Origin: Megachile rotundata
Taxonomy: Eukaryota; Arthropoda; Insecta; Hymenoptera; Megachilidae
DNA: 64,000 nt
Direction of reading: 5' to 3'
Assembly (NCBI RefSeq): GCF_050947335.1
Contig: NC_134984.1
Span: 5,995,926-6,059,925 of the forward strand
A model generated the notes under the pieces. It was not told the origin of the DNA, made no database searches, and saw only the letters and a list, made by a program, of their open reading frames with translations. How positions within the stretch are numbered: position 1 is the stretch's first letter; every line of letters starts with the position of its first letter. Of the stretch, positions 13,349 to 22,745 are shown piece by piece. Both the position numbers and the translations under genes were made by a program.

Positions 13349-14917
13349 TTACTTTTCGTGATATTCTTTGAAATGATCAATACATAATGCTACCTCGCAA
13401 ATATGGCATTGAAAGACCGTCTCTCTTCGAATAGACTTAGATAAGCATGCAACGCATCGTTTTGACGTTTTATTACCCCTTGCCAAGGTTTGAGGTATCC
13501 GTCTAGGAAAATGCCTGCCAGTATATCGCGATATAGAATCATTGATAGGTGCATTATTTACTTTTATATTGGGTAAATATTTGTCAATAATTTCTTCAGC
13601 TAATAGTTGTTTATAAACATGAAATGACCGATCTTTTTTATGACTTTTAAAAATTACATAACTGTTGAGTAACATCATGTCGAGAAAATAAAAAAATATT
13701 TTCTTGTAGGCTTTTTTAGTTCTACGCATGGTGTGAAATTTACTTAACATTTGATCGCCTACATCAACTCCACTCATATACTGATTATAATCTTTTACTG
13801 CAGTTGGTTTTAAAATTTTTTGTCCGGTATATCGGTTTATTTTTCCAGTTTCAGCAAAATCTAAGCCATGCATAGTCGTTAGTAAAACGACATCTTTCTT
13901 ATCCTTCCATTTTATTGCCGCCATCTCTCTTGTAGAAAACACCATAGCTTCTCCCCTTTCCAATTTTTGTGATTTGAATTCCCGAGGCATTTCTTTCCTA
14001 TTTATTCTTGCGGTTCCACATACATTCGTTTTCATACTGTATAATTCTCGATATAAGATCGGTGAACTATACCAATTATCTATAAATAAACAATATCCTT
14101 TGTGCAATAACTGACTTTCTTTCAACAAATTCATTACAACGTTTCTACTAGCAGATCCAGTAACGGTTTTATCTTTTCCTACGTATATATTAAAATTATG
14201 TATGTATCTCGATTGCGCATCACACAGTTTGTAAAACTTTATGCCAAATCTCGCTCGTTTTGTTCTAATAAATTGTATGTAATGCAAGCGACTTCTACAT
14301 GACATTAATGACTCATCAATCGAAATGTTTTTACTTGGTACATACATGCGGATGAAAGTATTTTTTACTATTTGAGAAACTTCTCGAATTTTTACAAGTG
14401 GGTCATTAGAATTAGTAATACTAGAAAAATGTAAATTGTTGGCGATTGACATAAATCGGTTACGGGTCATAATATTCCTAAAATATGGTGTTTCTAAGCT
14501 TTTATCGGTACTCCAATAGCTCTGAATCGTAGGCTTACAAACTAAGCTCATTAGAATGTTTAAAGCAATAAATATTTTTAGTTCATCGTCTGCAAGAGGT
14601 ATAAAATTTTCATCGGTTGCACCATATTTATTTGTTTCTGTAATTACTTTTGTAACTAATTCTTTGTTAAAGAATAATTCAAAGATTTCTCTTCTTGACC
14701 GATTTTGTGTATCTACGGTTGCACCAACAACACTAGAAAAACCGTGTATAATGGGCGTATGATTCTCGGCTTTCCACACGAAACCTTCATTTGTAAAATT
14801 GCCGCACTGTTCAACTTCATCACTTGAGCTGTCATCACTTGATGAAATCCTACGGACACGTTTTCGAGTGGGTCCAATCTCAATACTTGAATCCGAATCA
14901 AGATTTTCAAAATCCAT
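13349..14917 (-). CDS. piggyBac transposase (intact, 522 aa)
   Basis: This is a DDE-type transposase that cuts and pastes its own element at TTAA sites in the nucleus. The N-terminus is acidic and serine-rich (about residues 1-40). The catalytic domain has the conserved aspartates in SIDESLMS (about 200), FIDNWYSSP (about 280) and GVDVGDQM (about 385). The C-terminus carries the Cys-rich zinc domain (CVAC, CHIC, CIDHFKEYH). The length is close to that of other family members and no stop or frameshift is seen. The start chosen is the ATG of MDFENLDSDSS, because the acidic start is typical of PGBD4-like proteins. The frame lies wholly between the element's TIRs. Whether it is expressed is unknown. 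Confidence 0.93.
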   Translation of the reverse strand: MDFENLDSDSSIEIGPTRKRVRRISSSDDSSSDEVEQCGNFTNEGFVWKAENHTPIIHGFSSVVGATVDTQNRSRREIFELFFNKELVTKVITETNKYGATDENFIPLADDELKIFIALNILMSLVCKPTIQSYWSTDKSLETPYFRNIMTRNRFMSIANNLHFSSITNSNDPLVKIREVSQIVKNTFIRMYVPSKNISIDESLMSCRSRLHYIQFIRTKRARFGIKFYKLCDAQSRYIHNFNIYVGKDKTVTGSASRNVVMNLLKESQLLHKGYCLFIDNWYSSPILYRELYSMKTNVCGTARINRKEMPREFKSQKLERGEAMVFSTREMAAIKWKDKKDVVLLTTMHGLDFAETGKINRYTGQKILKPTAVKDYNQYMSGVDVGDQMLSKFHTMRRTKKAYKKIFFYFLDMMLLNSYVIFKSHKKDRSFHVYKQLLAEEIIDKYLPNIKVNNAPINDSISRYTGRHFPRRIPQTLARGNKTSKRCVACLSKSIRRETVFQCHICEVALCIDHFKEYHEK

Positions 14918-15167
14918 TGGGGCAACTATATTTTAGTTTAAATTATAAAATTAGATGGTTTTTTAAACTTGGACTTGTTAAATTTAAATACTCACGAAAG
15001 ATTCTCAGGAATCAGCAGATTATCACGAAAAAAGGAAAACTTGTTTACAATACACTGATGTACGTATAGAATAAACTTATAGGCGAAATGCTACCACAAG
15101 CGATCAAATATGGTCTGTCACATCTGAAGAGTATTTAGCAACTGGCAATAAGAAACAGTCGCATGTT

Positions 15168-15312
15168 CGCGGAATATTCCGCACTTGGTGATAGTAGACA
15201 GTCGTGGGTTCGCGGAATATTCCGCGCTTGGTGATAGAAGACAGTCGCGGCTCGCGGAATATTCCGCGCTTGGTGATAGTAGACAGTCGCGGCTCGCGGA
15301 ATATTCCGCGCT
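15168..15312. repeat. Subterminal palindromic repeats of the piggyBac element
   Basis: Four copies of the palindrome CGCGGAATATTCCGCG (one with a mismatch) are spaced about 43 bases apart inside a tandem unit that also contains TTGGTGATAG and AGACAGTCG. They end a few bases before the right TIR. Asymmetric subterminal repeats often bind transposase, so a binding-site role is plausible but inferred. Confidence 0.8.
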
Positions 15313-15330
15313 TTGATGCAAATGGGTTAA

Positions 15331-15548
15331 AACATAGCAGTTTCTTTTCTATTACCAACTGAGTCGCCAAACTTTTCCGTTCGTAAATAGAGTCTAATTT
15401 TGTAAAAATGTCTTTCGCCGTGTCAGTTTCTGTCGCAAAGCATAACATTGAATCTGTTAAAAATTCAATCACAATTCCCTTCGCAATTCTCTCATGCCGT
15501 TTCTATTTATTGTTCACGACAGCTGGGGGCAATTCGTCCAGGACCCTT
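15331..15548 (-). pseudogene. Copia gag N-terminal part upstream of the piggyBac insertion
   Basis: The sequence reads KGIVIEFLTDSM, FTKLDSIYERKSLATQLVIEK, characteristic of Copia gag, then runs into the TTAA left by the piggyBac insertion. Read without the insert, the two gag pieces are adjacent, so the transposon entered an already existing Copia copy. One in-frame stop lies upstream (near 15,500). Confidence 0.8.
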
Positions 15549-15741
15549 AACACGTTCGCGACGGGGTGTACCACCGGTGGTATATTCTTGTCTGTTCCAT
15601 GGGACGGCATGAGTCACCGGTGGTACATACAGAATTGTCCCATTGGGCGGGATGAGCCATCGATGGTACATGCCAGCGTCGATCTAATAAAAAAGCGATA
15701 ACTGCAATTAACAAATTTATTTACATATTTACATAAGAGTA

Positions 15742-16035
15742 CTATTTTTTTTTTTTGTGAATTTCTTCAAAACATTTTATACACAAAGCCGGCTGTTTGT
15801 CGCAAAGAGGGCAAAATATAGTAACGCGTTTGGCTTTTTGTGCGGCTATGACGCGACGGTGCCCACGCGTTCTGCGAATTTTCTGTAACACTCTGTAGCG
15901 TTTGCGAACATTTCTTGCAATGCTCGGGTATCTATTTATAAAATGAAGGTTGCTCTTCTTTATTTGCCTTATTGGCATTTCTTCAGGTGTTAGTAATTTG
16001 TCAATAATTTCTTCTCTAAATTTCAAAATACTCAT
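15742..16035 (-). pseudogene. piggyBac transposase C-terminal fragment (second element)
   Basis: The 97-codon frame has a basic segment and ends with CPLCDKQPALCIKCFEEIH, the zinc-binding C-terminal domain. It belongs with the frames at 16,048-16,281 and 16,303-16,494, from which it is separated by stops or shifts. The copy is inactive. Confidence 0.75.
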
Positions 16036-16047
16036 CTGATTACTACC

Positions 16048-16494
16048 TCATGTTTTATGTATGTAATACGCATTTACCATCGCTGTCCCGCAAAGCAGCT
16101 GCAATACGATCTTCCTATACCATTTTAGTGTTTTCCTTAAGCAACTATAATATGACGCCATTTGATCGGATAAATCTACATCCTTTTTTCCATTATTGTA
16201 ATCAAAAATAAGATCTGGTTTCTTTCTTCCAGGTTTTCCTTCCATTCGAGTACATTTATGACGTTTACAAGTTGTTAACATACAGACAGTTCTTTTGTCT
16301 GTCTACTTAACGAATTTTATGCCTGAACTATTCTCCATTGCTAGAATTTCACCACGTTTCTGTTTTCTTTTTGCTTCTACCGGCAAAAATTTTCGATTTT
16401 GCTGCACTGTGCCGCAAAAGTACGTTTGGCTCTGTAAAAGTGATTTGGCTAAAGGAATAGTCGAATAATAGCTGTGGCGCCCTTGGCACCACAT
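16048..16494 (-). pseudogene. piggyBac transposase catalytic fragments (second element)
   Basis: Two consecutive frames (63 and 77 codons) separated by a stop carry the middle of a piggyBac transposase: SIPLAKSLL-like text following the lost second aspartate, GIKFVK, CMLTTCKRHKC, and DYNNGKKDVDLSDQMASYY with the third aspartate. The region upstream of about 16,490 does not continue the protein. Confidence 0.75.
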
Positions 16495-17138
16495 ACGCCA
16501 TTGCCTTTTCTGTTTTCTATATTCTTTCTGTTTTCTAAAATTCTGTTTCCTGTTTTCTATCTTCTTTAGCTTTACGTTCTCTAATTGTTTTCACTTTCTA
16601 TAGGGTCTCGCCGAGGCCTGGTCAGTGTCAACGCTCAGACCCTTGCGAACCTCTTCGCTTTCTGTTTTATGATTCTCTTCCGCTGTACCTCTCCTTTTCC
16701 GAACTTGCAACGGTTTTTCTGGATTTTCCCACTTTCTATATTTTCTCTCTTTCTAAACTGTTTCTTACTTCTTTTACTGATGAGTTTTCGAGGAGAGGTT
16801 TTTAACCAGCGACGGGACAATCCGTCAGAGTCATTCTTACAGCTTACATCGTTTTCACTGCTCGTACGCATTTTAATAAACTTGTGTGGAACGCAACATA
16901 GACTTGATTATTGTGTTTACCCTTATGCGATTCCCACATAGCTATCTGTATACAAAATTCGTTTTTCAAATAACAAGCCATTCATTAATTTATGTACAAC
17001 ATCATATGAATGTCCATTCGTAATGTTCTATATACATATGTTCTATATATAGCATCATCCTCGATGCGGAAAACTTAGAGCGTAATGGACAATTCTTTCC
17101 GTTTCGTACTCTTCGGACTTACCGTTGGGACCGTAGAC
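16495..17138. other. Unassigned DNA between piggyBac and hAT elements
   Basis: Pyrimidine-rich TTTTCTG/TTTCTAT words repeat at 16,500-16,600. A 78-codon basic frame (16,635-16,871, minus) has no recognisable domain. About 16,960-17,060 is AT-rich. I could not decide whether part of this is the missing start of the Copia element. Confidence 0.4.
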
Positions 17139-17943
17139 CAGTGCTCGGATTTAGATGCCCTTTTCGAGCCGATTTCGGAGTCGACGCCTACCGTGCTCCT
17201 ACTACCGCGCTCGACTGCCCACGCGACGCCGTGCGCCAGGGACGTCGCACGATAGATTTGTCGGGCCATGGGGCCCGTGATTAGAAATTTTCCTTACACT
17301 GTTAATAATTATTATTTTTACAGATTATTAAAATTGTTAATACTATGTTTGCATTTATAAACATCTTCCATATATACATATAATAACAATAACACAAGTT
17401 ATAATAATTACAATTTTGTCAATAGCTTTCCACATCACCCAGGAGGTACTATTGTTGATGCGTTTTTTCTGTGGATATACCATCCCTTGTAGAATCGTGC
17501 AAACGACCCAGAATATCAAGAGACTTTTGAAATATTTTCGACTTCTATTTTCCTGCCAAGTCATTGTCGTTCTTCTTATTTAGTGGAATAGGCCTATAGG
17601 GGAAACCACTTTAAAAAAACGCATCAACAATAGTACCTCTTGGGTGATGTGGAAAGCTATTGACAAAATTGTAATCATTATAACTTGTGTTATTGTTATT
17701 ATATGTATATATGGAAGATGTTTATAAATGCAAACATAGTATTAACAATTTTAATAATCTGTAAAAATAATAATTATTAACAGTGTAAGGAAAATTTCTA
17801 ATCACGGGCCCCATAGCCCGACAAATCTATCGTGCGACGTCCCTGACGCACGGCGTCACGTGGGCAGTCGAGCGCGGTAGTAGGAGCACGGTAGGCGTCG
17901 ACTCCGAAATCGGCTCGAAAAGGGCATCTAAATCCGAGCACTG
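17139..17943. mobile_element. hAT derivative, 805 bp, with about 330-bp inverted arms
   Basis: It begins CAGTGCTCGGATTTAG and ends with the reverse complement. The two arms (17,139-17,466 and 17,615-17,943) are near-perfect inverted copies. The core of about 150 bases reads, on the plus strand, the last codons of the 623-residue transposase found at 44,454-46,325 (SVDIPSLVESC). It is thus an internally deleted, non-autonomous relative. The 8 bases on each side (CCGTAGAC and TTATAAAG) do not match, so the original target duplication is lost or the ends were recombined. Confidence 0.85.
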
Positions 17944-18660
17944 TTATAAAGTAATCGGTCGAGCAGCGATGTTATTCTTTAGACGGGGACAGAACATAAC
18001 ATGCTTTCCCTTTTTAATACATGTAAAAATTCGTGGATGGAACATGTACATAATACATATTGCCTCGAAACAGGCAACAGTTTCGAGCCTCGAAATTAGC
18101 AACTGGCCGATCCCGAGCGAGTTGCTTGTTACGAATCAATGTAGAATCAAATGAATGGATCACGCTCTAATTCCTAACTTGTTACACTTCACCTTATTTT
18201 TTTACAATTATGTGAATATCGGCATACAGCTACATATGTATGTGTTGTGTTATTATTGTGTATTGTATATGTATAATTCATATAGTATTATTATATTGTA
18301 TATTCTATATACCTATACTAGACTTGTTGATATCGCAAATCGCAAAACGGTAACTAACTACTTCAGTAACTCGGTTTTATAATGATATACGCAACGCAAG
18401 AAAATAACGCAATTTTACAATGGATCTAGATGCTGAAGTGGTTGCGTGGATTAATTACGCGGATTAAATAACTTAACTATTTTATTAAAATAAACGTTTA
18501 ACTATTGACAGACTAAAGTAATTAACTATGTACTAGAAACTACAACAACAAACTGTAAAATTGGACTTTGTACAGAAATGGAAACGCGCGTTGACTCTTG
18601 CATTGTACGGTGTGCGAGCTGGACATCGACTGACTGATTGATCGCGAACCGGCCGATTTA
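17944..18660. other. Unassigned AT-rich DNA
   Basis: No gene or repeat is recognised. It may include the outer part of the downstream Gypsy LTR, but I could not place that boundary. Confidence 0.35.
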
Positions 18661-18678
18661 TATTGTCGATTGTTTTTC

Positions 18679-18742
18679 GCGAACGTTCTGGCTCGGGAAC
18701 GTTCTGGCTCGCGAACGATCTGGCTCGCGAACGTTCTCGCGC
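18679..18742. repeat. Four tandem 16-bp GC-rich repeats
   Basis: GCGAACGTTCTGGCTC is repeated four times in a row with one to four changes per unit, each centred on the near-palindrome GAACGTTC. The surrounding 18,600-18,870 is strongly CpG-rich and open in several frames on both strands (Arg/Ala-rich translations), which I take as a composition effect. The repeats may be part of the regulatory or untranslated region of the adjacent Gypsy element. Confidence 0.6.
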
Positions 18743-19026
18743 GCGCCTCGCCGCCGCACGCGCCTCGTCGCGAATGTTCCAGCGCATGGGCTCGCGAATG
18801 TTCCTCCACGCTCGCGCCGTATAGCGAGCGTTCGCGCACGTCGAGAATTTTCGACGGCGGTCCGCCACAATGCTAACAAAACTGACAGAACAATATCTGG
18901 TTAATTACAAAAACTTTAAAATTTGTATTAGACGTGGAACAGTTACTCCTTGTTTAACTCTAAACTATTTAGTTCATGGCCCCATTTTTTCAGAGCACAA
19001 ATCGACACCCAAAACCTGATCGCTTA

Positions 19027-19440
19027 ATTGGGGAGCCTGCGTTAGCTGGCTATTAGAACTACCCAACGATGTAAGAACCAAGTGACCGACGTGTGACCTA
19101 CAGGGTTACAAATAAAAATGACTCGACTTTAATTATTTATTGAAGTTACCGAAACGCCACCCAAAAGACACGGGCTTCAGAGATCAAGCCGCTCAATAAT
19201 GGGGAGCCTGCGTTAGCTGGCTACTAAACTACCCAGAGCGAACTCCGAGAATCCGACGGCGAGTTAATAACTTAGAAAAATAAGAAATATATATATGAGT
19301 GACTGGAGAGCTCTCGTTTGATGTCTTAGTTCCTTCTGGGGCTGAGCATAGCACTGTCCTTACGGAGTTTCAGATACAAGACCGTTTGAACGGGGAGCCT
19401 GCGTTAGCTGGCTACTAGAACTACCCAACGATCGAGTATC
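19027..19440. repeat. Three copies of a 40-45-bp motif
   Basis: GGGGAGCCTGCGTTAGCTGG followed by CTA(C/T)TA(G)AACTACCCA occurs at about 19,031, 19,201 and 19,394. The copies are 170-195 bases apart, and partly related sequence (CACCCAAAA) precedes the first two. The motif reads GCTAACGCAGGCTCCCC on the strand of the Gypsy element and would lie in its R-U5 or leader RNA. Confidence 0.75.
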
Positions 19441-19585
19441 CAAATGGCTGATACCCGCTGTCCAGTCAAAACTAAGAATCTTGTAGGCTCTCACCAGTTA
19501 AAACTGCTCCAGTTAGTCGCTTCCTAAGAGGTCCGGCACGTAGTACTTCCAAGATTGTTCTGCGCTCGCAGGCGCTGCTGCACGC

Positions 19586-19594
19586 CCTTTTATA
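19586..19594 (-). promoter_or_regulatory. TATA box of the Gypsy LTR
   Basis: On the minus strand the sequence is GGGTATAAAAGGGCG, a strong TATA box. The predicted transcription start about 30 bases further on is in GCGAGCGCAGAACAATC. It is placed between pol and the repeated leader-like motifs, as expected of the U3/R border. Confidence 0.6.
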
Positions 19595-20076
19595 CCCAGA
19601 GAATCATGGATTTTTCCCGCTCAAAAAGTAGTTATTATTTTATTACGCTTTATTTAGTAGCAAATATATATTAGTTTGATTAATAAAAATACGCTTTGAT
19701 TTATTATTAATTAGTTTTTCACAAGTTTTCCCGTTAAATCGTATTTTTAATAATTTTTAGATACGTAAATTATAAGTGTTTCAATAGAAGAAATAATTAA
19801 TCGCAAAGAATACATAAAATAATAGCTAAAAATATAACGCAATTTATAATGAGTGAATAATTAATAATATATATAATATAAACATTTAAATAATAATTTA
19901 TAATAATTTTGTTTCGAAGTATATTTCCTGTCTCTTTCTAACTAACGCGTGCGCCATCGATCGGTGTTCTACTCTAAACAATCTTGCACGCGTGAGCTAC
20001 CGCATCCCATTACCACGCGAATTTTTATGGCGCGGTCAGTAATGAAATAGATGAAGATTAGGATTAAGATGCTTCT

Positions 20077-20472
20077 TTATTTATCGACTGGACCGTTTGA
20101 CTTTCCCGGGGACGTTACATTAGTGCTCTGCCGATCAATTATTTTGTATGGCCTTACATACTGAGCTTCCAGTTTACCGCGCCGGGGCTCTTTCAATAAT
20201 AAAACTTGGTCTCCTATTTTGAAATCTGGTAAGTTTATATCCCTATCGTAATATTTTTTTGCTCTTTCTTTGGCTCTGATTAGGTTTTCGCGTGCGTTTC
20301 CTTGGCATTCCACCAGTTTCTCTTGTAAGTTGTGTAAATAGTTCGCGTATGATTCATTGTCTGAGTCCAGTAACATGGGGTCTGCTGAGGGTAATCGCGC
20401 TAGATTCCCATAAACCAGCTCGTGAGGTGTAAAGGAAGTTCTCTCGTGCACGCTTGTGTTGTAGCTGAACAT
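20077..20472 (-). pseudogene. Gypsy integrase C-terminal part
   Basis: FSYNTSVHERTSFTPHELVYG is the conserved segment following the integrase catalytic glutamate, and KIGDQVLLLKEPRRGKL is the GPY/F-type C-terminal module. It ends with VDK and a stop. No env-like frame follows. Confidence 0.85.
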
Positions 20473-20563
20473 GACGAGGTCCAGCCATTCATTCCAGTCT
20501 AGCTTGCGGGAGAATTGTTTCAGGTACTCGGCTAATACCAGGTGAGATCTTTCGATGGATCCG

Positions 20564-21118
20564 TTAGTTTGCGGCCTGAAAGCGGTTGTCCGGAACTGGG
20601 CTAAATCTTTTCGCTACTACCCGCATGAGCGAGCTCATGAAGTTGGAGCCCTGGTCCGTGAGGATGGCCTTTGGAGCTCTGAAACGGCAAATCCAAGTTT
20701 TAATAAATGCGTCGGCGGTATCCGTTGCCTTTGGCTGACGCATCGGGGCTGCAAGAGAGTACTTGGTAAGGAGGTCCTGCATCGTTAATATATAAGAGTG
20801 GCCGGAAAGAGTGGTTGTAATGGGCCCCACTGCATCCATTGATACCTTGTCGAATACTCTACCTGGCGTGTCTGTTATCGTAAGGGTTGCCTGGGTCTTC
20901 TTCCTCGTCAGTTTGAGCATTTGGCAGCTTCTGCATTGATTGACGAACGTTTGCACATCCGTTTTAAGAGATGGCCAGAAATATCTTTCCCTTATCCTGG
21001 CGTAAGTTTTTGTGACCCCTTTATGTCCTGCTGATGCGGAGACATGATGTTCCCTAATGATGTCCTGTCTCTGCGCCGTGCGTGGTATTTGGACTTCGTG
21101 GGTGCAAATTTGTACCAA
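20564..21118 (-). pseudogene. Gypsy integrase zinc finger and core
   Basis: The HHCC zinc finger is seen as HHVSASAGHKGVTKTYARI followed by CRSCQMLKL. The core has DAVGPITTTLSGHSYILTM (first aspartate) and ILTDQGSNFMSSLM (second aspartate). The glutamate lies in the gap before the next frame, so a frameshift separates the catalytic residues. Confidence 0.87.
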
Positions 21119-21471
21119 ATTTGTACCAAAGTTCCAGTGAATAATTCAGCCAATGTCTCTCTGATGTATTGCCAAGGGATGTCATCTAAGGTTGCCTGAG
21201 AGATGCTGAACGACTCCAAGGACAATTGTGTTACTATGTCCCGCAGTGACCTCAGGGCCTCCATTAAGTCATCCGGGTCGGTGGCGTGGGCCGGATTCTC
21301 CTTTACCGGCAGCTGTATAAGGCGGTGGCGTCCCAATTCAGATGGTCTCCCCCGACCGAGTAATAATTCTTCGTGCTGATGAAGTTTCCTCAATGCTGCT
21401 AAATCGGTGCCTCCGACATCAAGTGGTCGATCGTCGAGTGTGATGAAACAGACCAAATTATCCTTCTTCAT
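20992..21471 (-). pseudogene. Gypsy spacer between RNase H and integrase
   Basis: The 159-codon frame starts MKKDNLVCFITLDD, the usual segment linking RNase H to integrase in insect Gypsy elements, and overlaps the integrase frame in a different register. No catalytic motif lies in it. Confidence 0.6.
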
Positions 21472-21473
21472 AA

Positions 21474-22178
21474 TTAGTTTGTCTCGTGTTGTCCTGAACG
21501 TGGGACCCCTTTGTTCTTCTTCCGATTCGCTTCCTGCTCTTTCTTCCCGAGTTCCCGGTGGTCGACTGGGCGGAAGATATTCTCCGACGAAATTTCGGAG
21601 GGGGATGGTGGATCCTGGGTCAGTGCCAGTGGTCGCGACGAGGTTGATTGCGATGGGACCACCTGAGTGTCACCTCGTGTGACCCGGGTTCGTAACCCAA
21701 AGCTGAGGTCATCCGACGTGTCTTCGGACGAATCGATTTGGATGGGATAGATTCCCACGGGATTGCGCGACAGGGCATCGGCGTTCGAATTTAATTTACC
21801 TGCTTTGTAATGAATTTCGTATTCATATTCTGATAATTTAAGGCGCCATCTCAGCAGACGGGAAGTTGGGTCTTTAACGGAATTAACCCATACTAATGGT
21901 TGATGATCGGTAATAAAGTTGAATTTTGTCCCATAGACGTAAGGTCGAAAGTATTGTACAGAATAAACTATCGCCAAGAACTCCTTTTCTATTGTGGAGT
22001 AGTTGAGTTCTGCCCCGTGGAGCAGCCTTGAGACGTAAGCTATTGGTCGGTCCTGGCCTATTTTTCCCTGGCTTAAAACTCTACCTATGCCGAACCCGGA
22101 TGCATCAGTCGTTATATTGAAGGGAATATCGAAGTTGGGGTAGCTTAGTACGGGTTCGGTGCATAGGGCATTCCGCAA
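21474..22178 (-). pseudogene. Gypsy RNase H domain
   Basis: ITTDASGFGIGRVLSQGKIG holds the first catalytic aspartate. IEKEFLAIVYSVQYFRPYVYG carries the catalytic glutamate and FITDHQPL the second aspartate. NSNADALSRNPV is the usual end of the domain. The following acidic linker precedes the integrase spacer. Confidence 0.9.
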
Positions 22179-22208
22179 GGTATTGAAGGCCCTCTCCTGA
22201 TCTTTTCC

Positions 22209-22712
22209 TCATTGAAACTTCTCATTCTTTCTTAAAAGGGATGTAAGAGGTTTTGCAATATGTGAAAATTTTTCTATAAAGCGTCGATAATATCCCACAA
22301 GTCCTAAAAATTCCCGAACGTTTTTGGTTGTCTTAGGACGTGGAAATTCGCGAGCGGCGGTCTTCACCTTCTCGAGACAGGGTTTAACACCTTGGTCGCT
22401 AATCACGTGGCCCAAGTAGGCCACCTCCTTTCGAAAAAAACAGCACTTCCCTGGTTGCAATTTGTGATTTGCCGTTCGTAGTCGGTCGGCGAGTCGCCAG
22501 AATTTAGCTGCATGCTTCGTCAGGGAACTTGCGTAGAGAACGATGTCGTCAATGTAAATGAATAATTCTGTCCCCTGAAGCCCTTGCAAAGCAACGTCCA
22601 TGAGCCTTTGGAACGTTGCTGGGGAGTTTCGTAACTCAAAGGGCATACGTACAAACTGATAATGGCCGAATGGGGTGGAAAAGGCCGTTTTTGGGGCATC
22701 CCTGGCACTCAT
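22209..22712 (-). pseudogene. Gypsy reverse transcriptase, N-terminally truncated
   Basis: TAFSTPFGHYQFVRMPF, NSPATFQRLMD, LFIYIDDIVLYA (catalytic YIDD) and YLGHVISDQGV follow in family order, ending in the thumb/connection (FLGLVGYYRRFI). The fingers are absent because the virus-like array abuts the start of this segment. Confidence 0.9.
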
Positions 22713-22720
22713 ACCTATCC

Positions 22721-22745
22721 TTTTTTTTTTTTTTTTTTTTTTTTT
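22721..22745 (-). other. Poly(A) tract at the 3' end of unit 1
   Basis: Twenty-five T on the plus strand, hence A on the unit strand, follow GGATTTCTGTCTTCCTAAACG. It marks the 3' end of reverse-transcribed RNA and joins the unit to Gypsy DNA. Confidence 0.9.

Larger units (their letters stand above)
13068..15326 (-). mobile_element. Complete piggyBac transposon, 2,259 bp
   Basis: The ends are perfect inverted repeats (CCCATTTGCATCA), and TTAA flanks both sides (13,064-13,067 and 15,327-15,330). It contains one uninterrupted transposase gene, and the right end carries a run of palindromic subterminal repeats. Intact TIRs, target duplication and ORF together suggest a young and possibly still active copy. 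It sits inside the Copia gag gene. Confidence 0.93.
10168..15548 (-). mobile_element. Ty1/Copia retrotransposon, 3'-truncated, interrupted by piggyBac
   Basis: In Copia order on the minus strand the element has gag (15,548 to 12,624), protease, GAG-pre-integrase, integrase and reverse transcriptase (ending at 10,168). The gag gene is split at a TTAA by the complete piggyBac element at 13,068-15,326. The upstream end of gag stops at another TTAA (15,548-15,551), where a second piggyBac begins. RNase H and LTRs were not recognised. The frame changes at least four times and the polymerase is deleted internally, so it is dead. Confidence 0.85.
15552..16494 (-). mobile_element. Second piggyBac element, 5'-truncated and decayed
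   Basis: It starts after TTAA (15,548-15,551) with CACGTTCGCGACGG and has palindromes of the ACCGGT type (CCACCGGTGG, CACCGGTGGT, CATCGATGG) in the first 120 bases, like subterminal repeats. A broken transposase reads on the minus strand in three frames: IPLAKSLLQSQTYFCGT (second-aspartate region), KDVDLSDQMASYYS (third aspartate) and a C-terminal Cys domain (CPLCDKQPALCIKCFEEIH). No matching opposite TIR was found, so the N-terminal half is missing. Confidence 0.8.
18871..20076 (-). other. LTR-like 3' flank of the Gypsy element
   Basis: The region follows the Gypsy pol stop on the minus strand, where a 3' LTR is expected. It contains a TATA box and, downstream of that, three copies of a GC-rich motif. 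LTR ends could not be defined, because the 5' LTR is not in the window for comparison. Confidence 0.5.
20077..22720 (-). mobile_element. Ty3/Gypsy retrotransposon pol, truncated by the virus-like array
   Basis: Reverse transcriptase, RNase H, integrase and the integrase C-terminal part follow in Gypsy order on the minus strand. The reverse transcriptase starts abruptly at GMSARDAPKTAF, next to the poly(A) end of virus-like unit 1. Everything upstream (gag, protease, start of RT) is missing. At least three frame changes make it inactive. Confidence 0.88.

Noticed and set aside
15162..15312. CRISPR-like array of regularly spaced palindromes
   Set aside because: Spacers are not unique and the repeats lie inside a piggyBac end in eukaryotic DNA.
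16585..16941. 118-codon frame with hydrophobic segments
   Set aside because: Pyrimidine-rich DNA gives Phe/Leu/Ser-rich translation by chance; no family match.
18533..18904. Arg/Ala-rich open frames on both strands
   Set aside because: Overlapping frames on both strands of CpG-rich repeated DNA indicate composition, not coding.
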